Shown: piece after piece, positions 1 through 6,076 of the stretch | Layout: every line of letters begins with the position of its first letter | Numbering within the stretch: position 1 is the first letter of the stretch | Notes under the pieces: model-generated | The model's database searches: none | The model's input: the letters and a program-made list of their open reading frames with translations, nothing else | Told to the model about the DNA's origin: nothing | Program-made: the position numbers and the translations under genes | DNA from: JAJDIA01 sp031555145 | GTDB lineage: Bacteria; Bacteroidota; Bacteroidia; Bacteroidales; Tannerellaceae | NCBI GenBank assembly: GCA_031555145.1 | Contig: JAVBUR010000075.1 | Location: 1 to 15,580, forward strand | Direction of reading: 5' to 3' | DNA length: 15,580 bases

Positions 1-23
1 CACTGGATTTTTACCGCGAAAGC

Positions 24-54
24 TTTGGAATATGAGTGAAAAGCCTTACCTTTG
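24..54 (+). promoter_or_regulatory. Promoter of tRNA-Pro
   Basis: TTTG at 24-27, a 19-bp spacer and TACCTTTG at 47-54 match the Bacteroidetes primary sigma consensus (TTTG-N19/20-TAnnTTTG). The predicted transcription start is near 61, only a few bases before the tRNA 5' end. Confidence 0.8.
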
Positions 55-64
55 CAGCATAATT

Positions 65-140
65 CGGGGTGTAGCTCAGCCCGGTTTAGAGTACGCGTCT
101 GGGGGGCGTGTGGTCGGAAGTTCGAATCTTCTCACCCCGA
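65..140 (+). tRNA. tRNA-Pro (anticodon GGG)
   Basis: A full cloverleaf can be folded by eye. The acceptor stem is CGGGGTG (65-71) with CACCCCG (133-139) and discriminator A140. The D stem is GCTC/GAGT. The anticodon stem is CGCGT/GCGTG around loop CTGGGGG (99-105), giving anticodon GGG at 101-103, which reads CCC/CCU proline codons. The T stem is GGAAG/CTTCT around TTCGAAT. CCA is not encoded, as is usual in this phylum. A damaged integrase gene begins 185 bp downstream, so the 3' end of this tRNA is a likely integration site. Confidence 0.95.
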
Positions 141-150
141 CTAAACCGAA

Positions 151-196
151 AACTGTTCGCAATCAGCCATTTACGGCGAATGCGGACAGTTTTTTT
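151..196 (+). terminator. Rho-independent terminator of tRNA-Pro
   Basis: An 11-bp stem, AACTGTTCGCA (151-161) with TGCGGACAGTT (181-191), has one G-T wobble and a 19-nt loop, and is followed by a T run to 196. It lies 11 bp after the tRNA. Confidence 0.8.
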
Positions 197-325
197 ATGT
201 CCAAATTCTTCATAAAAATGTCATACAATACTGTTTTGTAGCATATATTGGCTGATTTTATCACTTTTTCGCGCAAAATTTGCGCAAATTTTGCGCCAGT
301 ATTTATGCACTATAAACGCAAATTT

Positions 326-486
326 ATGGCAACAGTAAGAGTCGGCCTTGACCATAGGGCTAAAAAAAATGACGGAACGTACCCCGTAAAGTTGTTTGCT
401 ACGCACAGAAATGTTAAAACTTCTGTCGGCCTTGACGTATCGGTAAGTGAAAATTTCTGGGATGAAGCCCTCGGATGTGTCGTTAT
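326..486 (+). pseudogene. Tyrosine recombinase (integrase) N-terminal fragment
   Basis: Only about 53 codons remain from ATG 326. The residues (start MATVRVGLDHRAKKNDGTYP, then VKLFATHRN, TSVGLDVSVSENFWDEA) match the N-terminal arm-type DNA-binding domain found in integrases of Bacteroidales genomic islands and conjugative elements. The core-binding and catalytic domains, about 350 residues in full-length relatives, are missing. Around 480-488 the frame runs into sequence that belongs to an opposing HTH gene, and a stop follows at about 518-520. Position just after a tRNA gene and orientation away from it suit an island integrase. It cannot be catalytic; at most it could make an arm-domain peptide. 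I am confident of the family and less sure of the exact junction. Confidence 0.75.
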
Positions 487-706
487 GCACATACTTACGG
501 AATGGAATTTCACCGGCTGATGATAGTTTGTAGATTTTTGCCTTAGATGTTGAGAACCCATGTTCTTCCAGCATCTTCACCGCATTATCCAGATTCATGG
601 TATCAGGTAGCTCTTTTGCATCTTTCGTACTTGTAAAATACTTTGAGATACCTTTGTAAATTGCTTCTTGCAACTGGTCATCAGTTGCCACATAAATTTC
701 GCCCAT
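483..706 (-). pseudogene. Helix-turn-helix (excisionase-like) protein, C-terminally truncated
   Basis: From ATG 706 leftward about 75 residues look native: an N-terminal segment (start MGEIYVATDDQLQEAIYKGI), then an HTH part with LDNAVKMLEEHGF, TSKAKIYKLSSAGEIPFRK and YVHN. This resembles the HTH/excisionase-family proteins that accompany integrases and primases in Bacteroidales mobile elements; the recognition helix and the GEIPFRK wing are present. The usual C-terminal tail is gone. Beyond about 483 the frame reads antisense through the integrase fragment and stays open to 221, giving a 161-residue hybrid whose second half is not native. A TTTG-N20-TTCCTTTG promoter lies upstream. If expressed, the protein could still bind DNA because its HTH core is intact. 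Confidence 0.65.
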
Positions 707-769
707 ATTAACGATGTTTTTAAAGTTAATAATTCGGCTGCCGTCGCAACCATCTCAACGTTGATGGTG

Positions 770-801
770 CAAAGGAAAAACAGAAACAAATGGTTATCAA
801 A
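770..801 (-). promoter_or_regulatory. Promoter candidate for truncated HTH gene
   Basis: On the minus strand TTTG (801-798), a 20-bp spacer and TTCCTTTG (777-770) match the Bacteroidetes promoter except for the second base of the -7 box. The leader to ATG 706 would be about 55-60 nt. Confidence 0.5.
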
Positions 802-820
802 CGGATAAATACCTTTACAA

Positions 821-923
821 GGTATGACACAACGGTGAAAATCTATGAGAAATAGCGTCATTTAAATGACAGGACAGAGATAAATTTGCTCTTTGTCACC
901 ATTTGTCACCCCTATGTCATACC
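821..923. repeat. Cluster of TGTCA/TGACA motifs with a 14-bp palindrome
   Basis: In the 246-bp gap between the two HTH genes, GGTATGACA (821-829) is the inverse of TGTCATACC (915-923). GTCATTTAAATGAC (857-870) is a perfect palindrome. TTTGTCACC occurs twice (892-900 and 902-910) with a 10-bp step. All share a TGTCA core. This could be an operator array for an HTH protein or part of an element origin; no gene is seen in the gap. Confidence 0.5.
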
Positions 924-952
924 TGCGAAAGGTGTTAGAAAAAAATGAGATT

Positions 953-1357
953 TTATTGTTTTTGTTTGCGCAGCTGTTCGATAACATCTGCTACATTAAA
1001 AATATCAAAAGGGAATTTCCTGTCAGGGAAGGGTCTGATCAGTCCATCGTCGATCCACTTATTCATGGTTGGTCGGGAAACCTTCAGAAGTCGTGCAAGT
1101 GTAGTATTGTTTATGACCTCTTTACCATCGAAAGTTTCAAGCAGATGTTTATTAGCAGCGTATGAACGCTGTAAGGTATTAATTAACAGGTCTATGTTTT
1201 TCTTGATTTGTGGGGCTGGTTTATTCTCTTTGATGGTTAGTTCAATGGAGCCCATATCGTAGTTTGCCAATAAAGGATTCTGAGAAAGTTCCTTTATCAG
1301 TACGTCCCGGCATTTTAAGCTGGTTACATCTATTTTTTGTTGCTTTCTTCGGGGCAT
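953..1357 (-). CDS. Small helix-turn-helix DNA-binding protein (MerR/excisionase-like)
   Basis: 134 residues, basic N-terminus (MPRRKQQK). The C-terminal third holds a recognisable HTH, GKEVINNTTLARLLKVSRPT followed by MNKWIDDGLI, then a short wing segment (FPFDIFNVADVIEQLRKQ). The family of small excisionase/MerR-like helix-turn-helix proteins is common next to mobile-element genes in Bacteroidales. It starts inside the last 28 bp of the upstream truncated ATP-binding gene, so translation may be coupled to it. No separate promoter is evident; transcription could come from the outward promoter in the left RIT end. It may be a regulator acting with the ATP-binding protein or a leftover excisionase; the sequence does not decide. 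Confidence 0.65.
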   Translation of the reverse strand: MPRRKQQKIDVTSLKCRDVLIKELSQNPLLANYDMGSIELTIKENKPAPQIKKNIDLLINTLQRSYAANKHLLETFDGKEVINNTTLARLLKVSRPTMNKWIDDGLIRPFPDRKFPFDIFNVADVIEQLRKQKQ

Positions 1358-1559
1358 ATGAGTGATTTCCCTTGCTCAGTGGTATAGTATTTTTGCAGTG
1401 GACTATTGGGTTTATCGGGGACAGTCATAGTTAACAAACCTTCATCCAATAAGGGATTAATATATTTCTTCCTAAATTTAGATCTGTCACTCAATTCCAT
1501 TTTCTCTGCTAGCTCTACAATAGACCTCTCTGACAAACAAAATGTTAGTAGGAACTCAA

Positions 1560-1636
1560 CTTGGTGCCGACTTAGTCCCAGCTTGGTGCCGACTTGGTGC
1601 CAGCTTGGTGCCGACTTAGTCCCAGCTTGGTGCTGG
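1560..1636 (-). repeat. Seven 11-bp tandem units inside the left ATP-binding gene
   Basis: On the plus strand the units are CTTGGTGCCGA (1560, 1582, 1604), CTTAGTCCCAG (1571, 1615), CTTGGTGCCAG (1593) and CTTGGTGCTGG (1626). Units ending in CGA and in CAG alternate, giving a 22-bp higher order. Three units encode 11 residues, so the protein shows HQ(A/V)GTK-type repeats. All three frames are open across the array, and a change of one unit shifts the frame downstream. Confidence 0.9.
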
Positions 1637-1966
1637 CTCTCCTCATTATCCAGTTCAAAGTCCTTGGGATTCCGATACGTAATAGAGAAAACGAACTTTT
1701 CTTCATTTTGTATCTTAATCTCTGCTTTATCATAGTACAGCGGTGCATACTTTTGGATATTCTTTCTACCGGAGCCTAACTCTTCCACCCATTTCATCTC
1801 CCGGAAAACCTTTGTAATCAATGGGTTTTTCGTATGACTCTCCCAGTTCTCCAACGTTACCAGACCGGTCTGGATAGGTTTCGTCCAGTTTTCGGCAATC
1901 ACCCGGTCTCTAAAAACCAAAAACTTTGCCGGATAGGAATGAGTGTATTCGCGATGCACCAGCATA

Positions 1967-1993
1967 TATGTAAAGCCCTGTATTATGTAAAGT
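1967..1993. repeat. RIT left terminal inverted repeat
   Basis: T, then ATGTAAAGCCCT (1968-1979), GTA, and TTATGTAAAGT (1983-1993). It matches the reverse complement of 5456-5482 at 23 of 27 bases. It contains two direct copies of the (TT)ATGTAAAG motif about 17 bp apart, as expected for recombinase-binding sites. Confidence 0.85.
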
Positions 1994-2028
1994 TTAGATG
2001 TCATATTCCTAGCAAAACCCTTTTGTTA

Positions 2029-2060
2029 CAAAGATAGTTCCCCGATTTATTCCAGCCAAA
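2029..2060 (-). promoter_or_regulatory. Outward promoter in left RIT end
   Basis: On the minus strand TTTG (2060-2057), a 20-bp spacer and TATCTTTG (2036-2029) match the consensus fully. The predicted start is near 2022, 18 bp before ATG 2004 of the hybrid ATP-binding frame. The -33 box overlaps the inner inverted RIT repeat at 2058-2072. Confidence 0.7.
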
Positions 2061-2072
2061 CTTTACATAATA
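2058..2072. repeat. RIT left inner inverted motif copy
   Basis: AAACTTTACATAATA is an inverted copy of the TTATGTAAAG motif found in the terminal repeats. It lies 2 bp past the ritC stop and overlaps the -33 box of the outward promoter. Confidence 0.7.
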
Positions 2073-2074
2073 AA

Positions 2075-3100
2075 TCAGTATTTTCGCTGTAGATCTTTCA
2101 AGAAGCCAAGAAGTGCCTTATCTTTCTGCCAAGTAGTTTTACCGACTTTTATGATGCCTGGGTTTAACTTAGCTAAAGCCTCCTGCTTCTTTTTCTCGCT
2201 GGCTCTCGCATACACCTCTGTTGTAGTTGTTGACGAGTGTCCAAGGAAATCACGTATATAAACCAAATTGATGTCGGCTTCAAGCATATGCATGGCTTTG
2301 GAGTGCCTGAAGGAGTGGCATCCAAGTCCATCAGGTATAAGTTCTGCCTGTTTAACCTTAGTCATAACGGTATATTTCTTGATGATGTTCAATACTGCCA
2401 TACGAGACAATTTTCCTCCTTGTCTGTTCGGGAACAAAGGATGCTTGAGTTTCTGATTGTCCAGCAGTCTGTTTTCTTCCATATACTTTTTCAAGTTGTT
2501 TACTTGGCTTTCAGACAAGGGGACAATCCTCACCTTATTACCTTTGCCAACCAGACGTATTGAGGTTACAGCATCAAAGCGCAGATTCTCAGGCGTCGCA
2601 TCAATCAACTCCTGTACTCTGGCCGCGCTATCATATAATAGTCCTATGAGAGCAAAGTCCCTTCTGCCGTCCTTGGTCTTCAAGTCTGGTTGTTGCAAAA
2701 GCAGTTTGATCCCTTCGACTGATAGATATGACATTTCGGGGTTTGCAGATTTCTTATGTTTTACGGACATTATCTCCTGCCATTGTAATATACCGGCAAC
2801 GTCCCTGTATTGCAGATATTTAAAGAATGAGTGGAGTGCCCCCAATCTCGCATTACGGGTCGATACGCTACATCTCCTTTCAGTTTCCAACCATTTCAGG
2901 AAGAAGATGATTCGTTTTTTCGTGATATCCTTCAAGCATAATTTTTCCGGTTTTATCAGTTCTTCTTTATACATGAACTCCATCAGAAGAGTAAAAGTAT
3001 AACTATAGGCTTGAACCGTATTCTGAGACACACCACATTCAACTGGAAGATAGTGGCCGAGGAAGTCTGTTGTATGTCTGGCAAAGTCCGTTGGTTTCAT
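2075..3100 (-). CDS. Tyrosine recombinase, third gene of the RIT trio
   Basis: 341 residues from the ATG at 3100, chosen because ATGA overlaps the TGA stop of the preceding gene by 4 bp; ATG 3115 is a possible alternative adding 5 residues. The N-terminal SAM-like core-binding domain covers about residues 5-110. The catalytic domain shows R161 (DSAARVQEL), K186 in the beta-hairpin (LVGKGNKVR), H262 and R265 (CHSFRHSKAM), H288 (FLGHSS) and the nucleophile Y297 (TEVYARAS). It looks fully active. The conserved set of three different recombinases is known for RIT elements; which step each one does is not known to me. Transcription comes from ahead of the first gene. Confidence 0.9.
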   Translation of the reverse strand: MKPTDFARHTTDFLGHYLPVECGVSQNTVQAYSYTFTLLMEFMYKEELIKPEKLCLKDITKKRIIFFLKWLETERRCSVSTRNARLGALHSFFKYLQYRDVAGILQWQEIMSVKHKKSANPEMSYLSVEGIKLLLQQPDLKTKDGRRDFALIGLLYDSAARVQELIDATPENLRFDAVTSIRLVGKGNKVRIVPLSESQVNNLKKYMEENRLLDNQKLKHPLFPNRQGGKLSRMAVLNIIKKYTVMTKVKQAELIPDGLGCHSFRHSKAMHMLEADINLVYIRDFLGHSSTTTTEVYARASEKKKQEALAKLNPGIIKVGKTTWQKDKALLGFLKDLQRKY

Positions 3101-4098
3101 ACACTGTCCTCCCATTCGTTTAAGTCTGTACCGATATCAGGGAAAATATACTTGTAGGCTTCGTTTACTTTTTTCAGCACATTCGGATACATCTCTTCTG
3201 TCATGCGCACATACCTATTGGTGGCCTCAAGGCTTTTGTGCCCCATATATGTCATAAGAACCGGCATCGTATAATAAAGATCATATCCGGCATTTGCCAT
3301 TTTTAGGAGAGCGTTCACGCAAAAAGTATGACGCAGATCATGCAGCCGAGGCCCTTTATTCCGTCCACCATATGGTATTCCAGCGTGAGTCAATATTATT
3401 CTGAAGTGCTCATGCACTGTACCTACTTGGCAGTGGCGTCCGTCCGGTGATGTAAAGAACGTACTATCCGGGTGGATACTTACGCCTTGGGATATCTTGT
3501 ATGCAACGTAGTCCTTACAGACTGCTGATAAGGATAATGATATCGGTACTACTCTGTCACATCCATTCTTGCATTCACGCAGGGTTAGCAGGCCTCTTTT
3601 CAAGTCCACATCCCTATGCATGAGTTTCAGCGCTTCACCGATACGCACTCCCGTACCATACAGCATTCTAACGACAGCCGGCATAATGCATTTGCAAGAG
3701 TACATGTAATGTCGATGTACCAACAACTTGTCACACTCACGGAAGATACTTTCCATCTCCTTCTTAGTGTAGATATACGGAGTGAACGTTGAGTGGTATT
3801 TTGGCATTTGGGGGATGTAAGAGCTATGCCCCATTAGTTGAAGATATGCAGAGAATCCGCGTAATATGCCGATTCTGCCGTAGCGATTACATACTGACTC
3901 CATAGGATACGGCTTACTCCATGCATCAAAGAGGTCTTTTGATATACCGACTTCCCTCTCTTTTCTTTCTATTGTCAGCCGATCAAAACGCCTCAACCGT
4001 TCATCCGTATCTTCCATCTTGAACCCTAATGAACGCTTATAGTCTATGTATTGGGATATGAGTTCGGCATATATCCCCTGATTGCATGATTTAGCCAT
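3097..4098 (-). CDS. Tyrosine recombinase, second gene of the RIT trio
   Basis: 333 residues from ATG 4098 (MAKSCNQGIYAELISQYIDY), which overlaps the end of the first recombinase gene by 8 bp; ATG 4110 (METYMAK) is equally possible. The frame stays open to 4323, but that part is antisense-free overlap with the first gene and unlike the family, so I leave it out. Catalytic residues: R152 (GTGVRIGEALKL), K177 (ECKNG), H253 and R256 (LHDLRHTF), H287 (YMGHKS) and Y296 (TNRYVRM). The length is normal for the second RIT recombinase. It is translationally coupled to both neighbours. Confidence 0.9.
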   Translation of the reverse strand: MAKSCNQGIYAELISQYIDYKRSLGFKMEDTDERLRRFDRLTIERKEREVGISKDLFDAWSKPYPMESVCNRYGRIGILRGFSAYLQLMGHSSYIPQMPKYHSTFTPYIYTKKEMESIFRECDKLLVHRHYMYSCKCIMPAVVRMLYGTGVRIGEALKLMHRDVDLKRGLLTLRECKNGCDRVVPISLSLSAVCKDYVAYKISQGVSIHPDSTFFTSPDGRHCQVGTVHEHFRIILTHAGIPYGGRNKGPRLHDLRHTFCVNALLKMANAGYDLYYTMPVLMTYMGHKSLEATNRYVRMTEEMYPNVLKKVNEAYKYIFPDIGTDLNEWEDSV

Positions 4099-5338
4099 AT
4101 AGGTTTCCATAAAATGAAGTGGGTACAAGTGGAACATCAAGGGCGCATCTGCGCAACAGATCATAGTCAACCCGGAGGTAAGTTGTGGTACTTTCCGTAG
4201 TTGAGTGTCCCAGTATTTCTGAGATAATGGGTATGGGTTCATTGCATTTGAGGAGATTTGTAGCCAAACTGTGGCGGAGGGCGTGAGGCCCCTTCTTCTT
4301 TCCCGTGGTGTTAATGCCTGCAATTCTCATGTACTCGGATATGCAGGAACACAGGGTATTACTACCAAGTTCTTTATATGGAGCATGCGCCGTAATGAAC
4401 ACAAACGGACTGTCTATCGTTGGGCGTCCATATTTAATGTATTCTATTATGGCACAGCCCACCTCTTCCGACAATGGAAGGAGAACCTTCTTTGCCGTTT
4501 TTTTCTGGATAATGGATATTCTGTTCTGCTCCCAGTCCAGATTACAGAATCTCAGCCCGATGATGTCTGATATCCGCAAGCCGTATCTTGCAGCCAGTAA
4601 CACCATGGCATAGTCGCGTTTACCTTGAGGGTTGTTTCTGTCTATGACAGATATGATATTCTCCACTTCCTCCTTAGTATACACGGAAGGGATTTTCTTG
4701 TTTTTGACATTTTTAATCCTGAACAGATTTAGCCATTCTTCTTCACGATTGACGGGTAACAGCTTTTTACTGCATAAATAACGCAAAAAAACTCTGGTTG
4801 TCATAACAATATTGTCCCTGTCACATGCGGATTTTTGCTTGTCGAGTTTTGACAAGTATTTCACGCCGTCACGAGTGCTGAACTTCGCTATAGTTAATTG
4901 ATTTTCAGCAAGGAACTGATAAAAATTAAGTATGCGTTCCTTATATCTCGCCATTGTGGGCAAGGAACGGAGCGGAGTATATTCTACAATAAAGTCTTTA
5001 AAGGGAACTCCAAGTTCACCCTCAAAATCGATAACACGATTTATATGGCGACTTTTAAGTACCTTCCCTTCAAGAAGCATACTGCCCAGCACTTCAATGT
5101 GACGAACAACCTCTTGCTGACGATGAGTCAGGTCTTCAAAAACATCAGTGCCGTGACGTTGCAACAAGAATGATTTTCCTACAGATGGCTCATAGGATGA
5201 TATGTTCTTCTCAGTCATATAATCCATGAGATGGTCCCAAGTGTGATTGTATCGTTTGATACATGCTTTCTCATACAGTTTCGCATGAAAAAAGGCTTCC
5301 ACATTAGCCCTGATTTCTGATAACTCTGCTTTGCCCAT
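4091..5338 (-). CDS. Tyrosine recombinase, first gene of the RIT trio
   Basis: 415 residues, the longest of the three, starting at ATG 5338. An extra N-terminal helical region of about 110 residues precedes the core-binding domain (about 115-195). The catalytic domain has R255 (RYGLRISDI), lysines near 279-284 (QKKTAKK), H352 and R355 (PHALRHSLA), H378 (ILGHST) and nucleophile Y387 (TTTYLRV). All key residues are present. Its promoter lies inside the right end of the element and overlaps the repeat motifs bound, by inference, by the recombinases, which suggests autoregulation. It heads a three-gene operon with 8-bp and 4-bp overlaps. Confidence 0.9.
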   Translation of the reverse strand: MGKAELSEIRANVEAFFHAKLYEKACIKRYNHTWDHLMDYMTEKNISSYEPSVGKSFLLQRHGTDVFEDLTHRQQEVVRHIEVLGSMLLEGKVLKSRHINRVIDFEGELGVPFKDFIVEYTPLRSLPTMARYKERILNFYQFLAENQLTIAKFSTRDGVKYLSKLDKQKSACDRDNIVMTTRVFLRYLCSKKLLPVNREEEWLNLFRIKNVKNKKIPSVYTKEEVENIISVIDRNNPQGKRDYAMVLLAARYGLRISDIIGLRFCNLDWEQNRISIIQKKTAKKVLLPLSEEVGCAIIEYIKYGRPTIDSPFVFITAHAPYKELGSNTLCSCISEYMRIAGINTTGKKKGPHALRHSLATNLLKCNEPIPIISEILGHSTTESTTTYLRVDYDLLRRCALDVPLVPTSFYGNLYG

Positions 5339-5370
5339 AATATAAATGAATTAAGAAAAGATCCTAATTG

Positions 5371-5401
5371 CAAATATATTATGTAAAGCTCTTATGTAAA
5401 G
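5371..5401 (-). promoter_or_regulatory. Promoter of the RIT recombinase operon
   Basis: TATATTTG on the minus strand (5378-5371) fits TAnnTTTG. The -33 region 19 bp further upstream (5401-5398) is only CTTT. The spacer and -33 region consist of two copies of the RIT repeat motif (5379-5388, 5392-5403). The leader to ATG 5338 would be about 26 nt. Confidence 0.55.
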
Positions 5402-5403
5402 TT
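5379..5403. repeat. RIT right inner motif copies
   Basis: TTATGTAAAG (5379-5388) and TTATGTAAAGTT (5392-5403) are two direct copies with a 13-bp step. They are inverted relative to the two copies in the right terminal repeat. The left end has only one inner copy, so the ends are asymmetric. Confidence 0.75.
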
Positions 5404-5455
5404 GGAGACAGGGATCATCTGTAAAACAGCAGGTTAGTTCTTTGTGGCAGAAATG

Positions 5456-5482
5456 ACTTTACATAACGTAGGGTTTTACATA
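5456..5482. repeat. RIT right terminal inverted repeat
   Basis: ACTTTACATAA (5456-5466), CGT, AGGGTTTTACAT (5470-5481) and A5482 form the reverse complement of the left terminal repeat with 4 mismatches, three of them in the central triplet. Confidence 0.85.
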
Positions 5483-5483
5483 A

Positions 5484-6047
5484 GCCATTATGCACCGAGA
5501 CTACGAGACCAATGCTCCGGTACAGTTCTACGAATACGACGACCGGATTGAAGTTCAAAATCCCGGTGGATTATATGGAAAAGTCAGTCCTGCCAATTTT
5601 CCGAATGTAAGCGACTACCGCAATCCATTTATCGCCGAAGCCATGAAGATATTGGGTTACGTCAATCGTTTTAGCCGTGGCGTGTATCGGGTTCAAAAGG
5701 AATTAGAAGAAAACGGTAACGGTGAAGCCGCGTTTGATTTCTCATTGATTACAGCTTTCAGGGTATTAGAAAAGGTTTCAGGGAAATACTTTGAAGCGGG
5801 TTTTGGGGCAGATGATAATCAAGAATACCCAAAAACCACCCAGAAACTACCCAGAAACTACCCAGAAACTACCCGAGAAAGAATATTGCAAGTTATTAAA
5901 AAAAATCCCGGTATCACACGCAAGGGACTATCGGCTATCCTTGAAATAACTCCTGATGGGGTCAAGTATCATTTACAAAACATGGTTCGTGAGGGCATTA
6001 TCAAACGGGAAGGTTCTGATCGTTCTGGGAAGTGGGTAATATTATAG
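5484..6047 (+). pseudogene. AlbA_2/RecG-like ATP-binding transcriptional regulator, N-terminally truncated by the RIT element
   Basis: From ATG 5490 there are 185 residues, preceded by two native-looking codons (Ala-Ile) and an in-frame TAA formed at the RIT end. The start AIMHRDYETNAPVQFYEYDD, then RIEVQNPGGLYG and NPFIAEAMKILGYVNRFSRG are classic for the second half of the GHKL-like ATPase part in AlbA_2-domain proteins. A linker with 11-bp repeats follows (KTTQKLPRNYPETT), then a winged helix (RERILQVIKKNPGITRKGLS ... GVKYHLQNMVREGIIKRE). The AlbA_2 domain and the first ATPase half are missing. It is not the other half of the left fragment: both flanks hold the SAME C-terminal half of two different genes, in opposite orientation. 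No clear outward promoter was found, so it may be silent. Confidence 0.8.
5827..5881 (+). repeat. Five 11-bp tandem units inside the right ATP-binding gene
   Basis: ACCCAGAAACT is perfect at 5838, 5849 and 5860. A degenerate unit precedes (ACCCAAAAACC, 5827) and one follows (ACCCGAGAAAG, 5871). The period is not a multiple of 3, so copy-number change would shift the frame of the C-terminal winged helix. The location in the protein matches the array in the left gene. Confidence 0.9.
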
Positions 6048-6076
6048 AATAATAATATATAAGACACACAACCGCC

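Larger units (their letters stand above)
1330..2004 (-). pseudogene. AlbA_2/RecG-like ATP-binding transcriptional regulator, N-terminally truncated by the RIT element
   Basis: Hybrid reading frame of 224 residues. The first 13 or so (MTSKLYIIQGFTY) are encoded by the RIT end. Native sequence starts at MLVHREYTHSYPAKF, the N-x-x-x-H-R-[DE]-Y region of the GHKL-like ATPase part in proteins that usually carry an N-terminal AlbA_2 (divergent AAA_4) domain. Next come NPLITKVFREMKWVEELGSG, typical of the family, a linker built from 11-bp repeats (about residues 122-148) and a winged helix (LSERSIVELAEKMELSDRS) near the C-terminus. Intact relatives have about 450-500 residues, so the AlbA_2 domain and the first ATPase half are gone. 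The RIT end gives a -33/-7 promoter and an ATG, so a C-terminal product carrying the wHTH could still be made. Its stop overlaps the start of the next HTH gene. Confidence 0.75.
1967..5482 (-). mobile_element. Recombinase-in-trio (RIT) type element
   Basis: Three consecutive overlapping tyrosine recombinase genes, all on the minus strand, are bounded by imperfect terminal inverted repeats of 27 bp and carry extra inner copies of the same TTATGTAAAG motif. This is the layout known for RIT elements. All three proteins keep the R...H-x-x-R...H...Y residues, so the element looks intact. No cargo gene is seen. The left end extends from 1967 to the ritC stop and the right end from the ritA start to 5482. 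No clear target duplication is visible: the bases just outside each end belong to two different genes. Confidence 0.85.

Noticed and set aside
32..241. Open frame across the tRNA
   Set aside because: It overlaps the tRNA-Pro gene and its terminator; no coding signal.
1560..1636. Possible plasmid-type iteron origin
   Set aside because: The array is inside a reading frame with protein-level repeats and no replication initiator gene is present; kept as an in-gene repeat.
4099..4323. N-terminal extension of the second RIT recombinase
   Set aside because: Lies wholly within the first recombinase gene in another frame; the 8-bp overlap start at 4098 gives family-like length and sequence.
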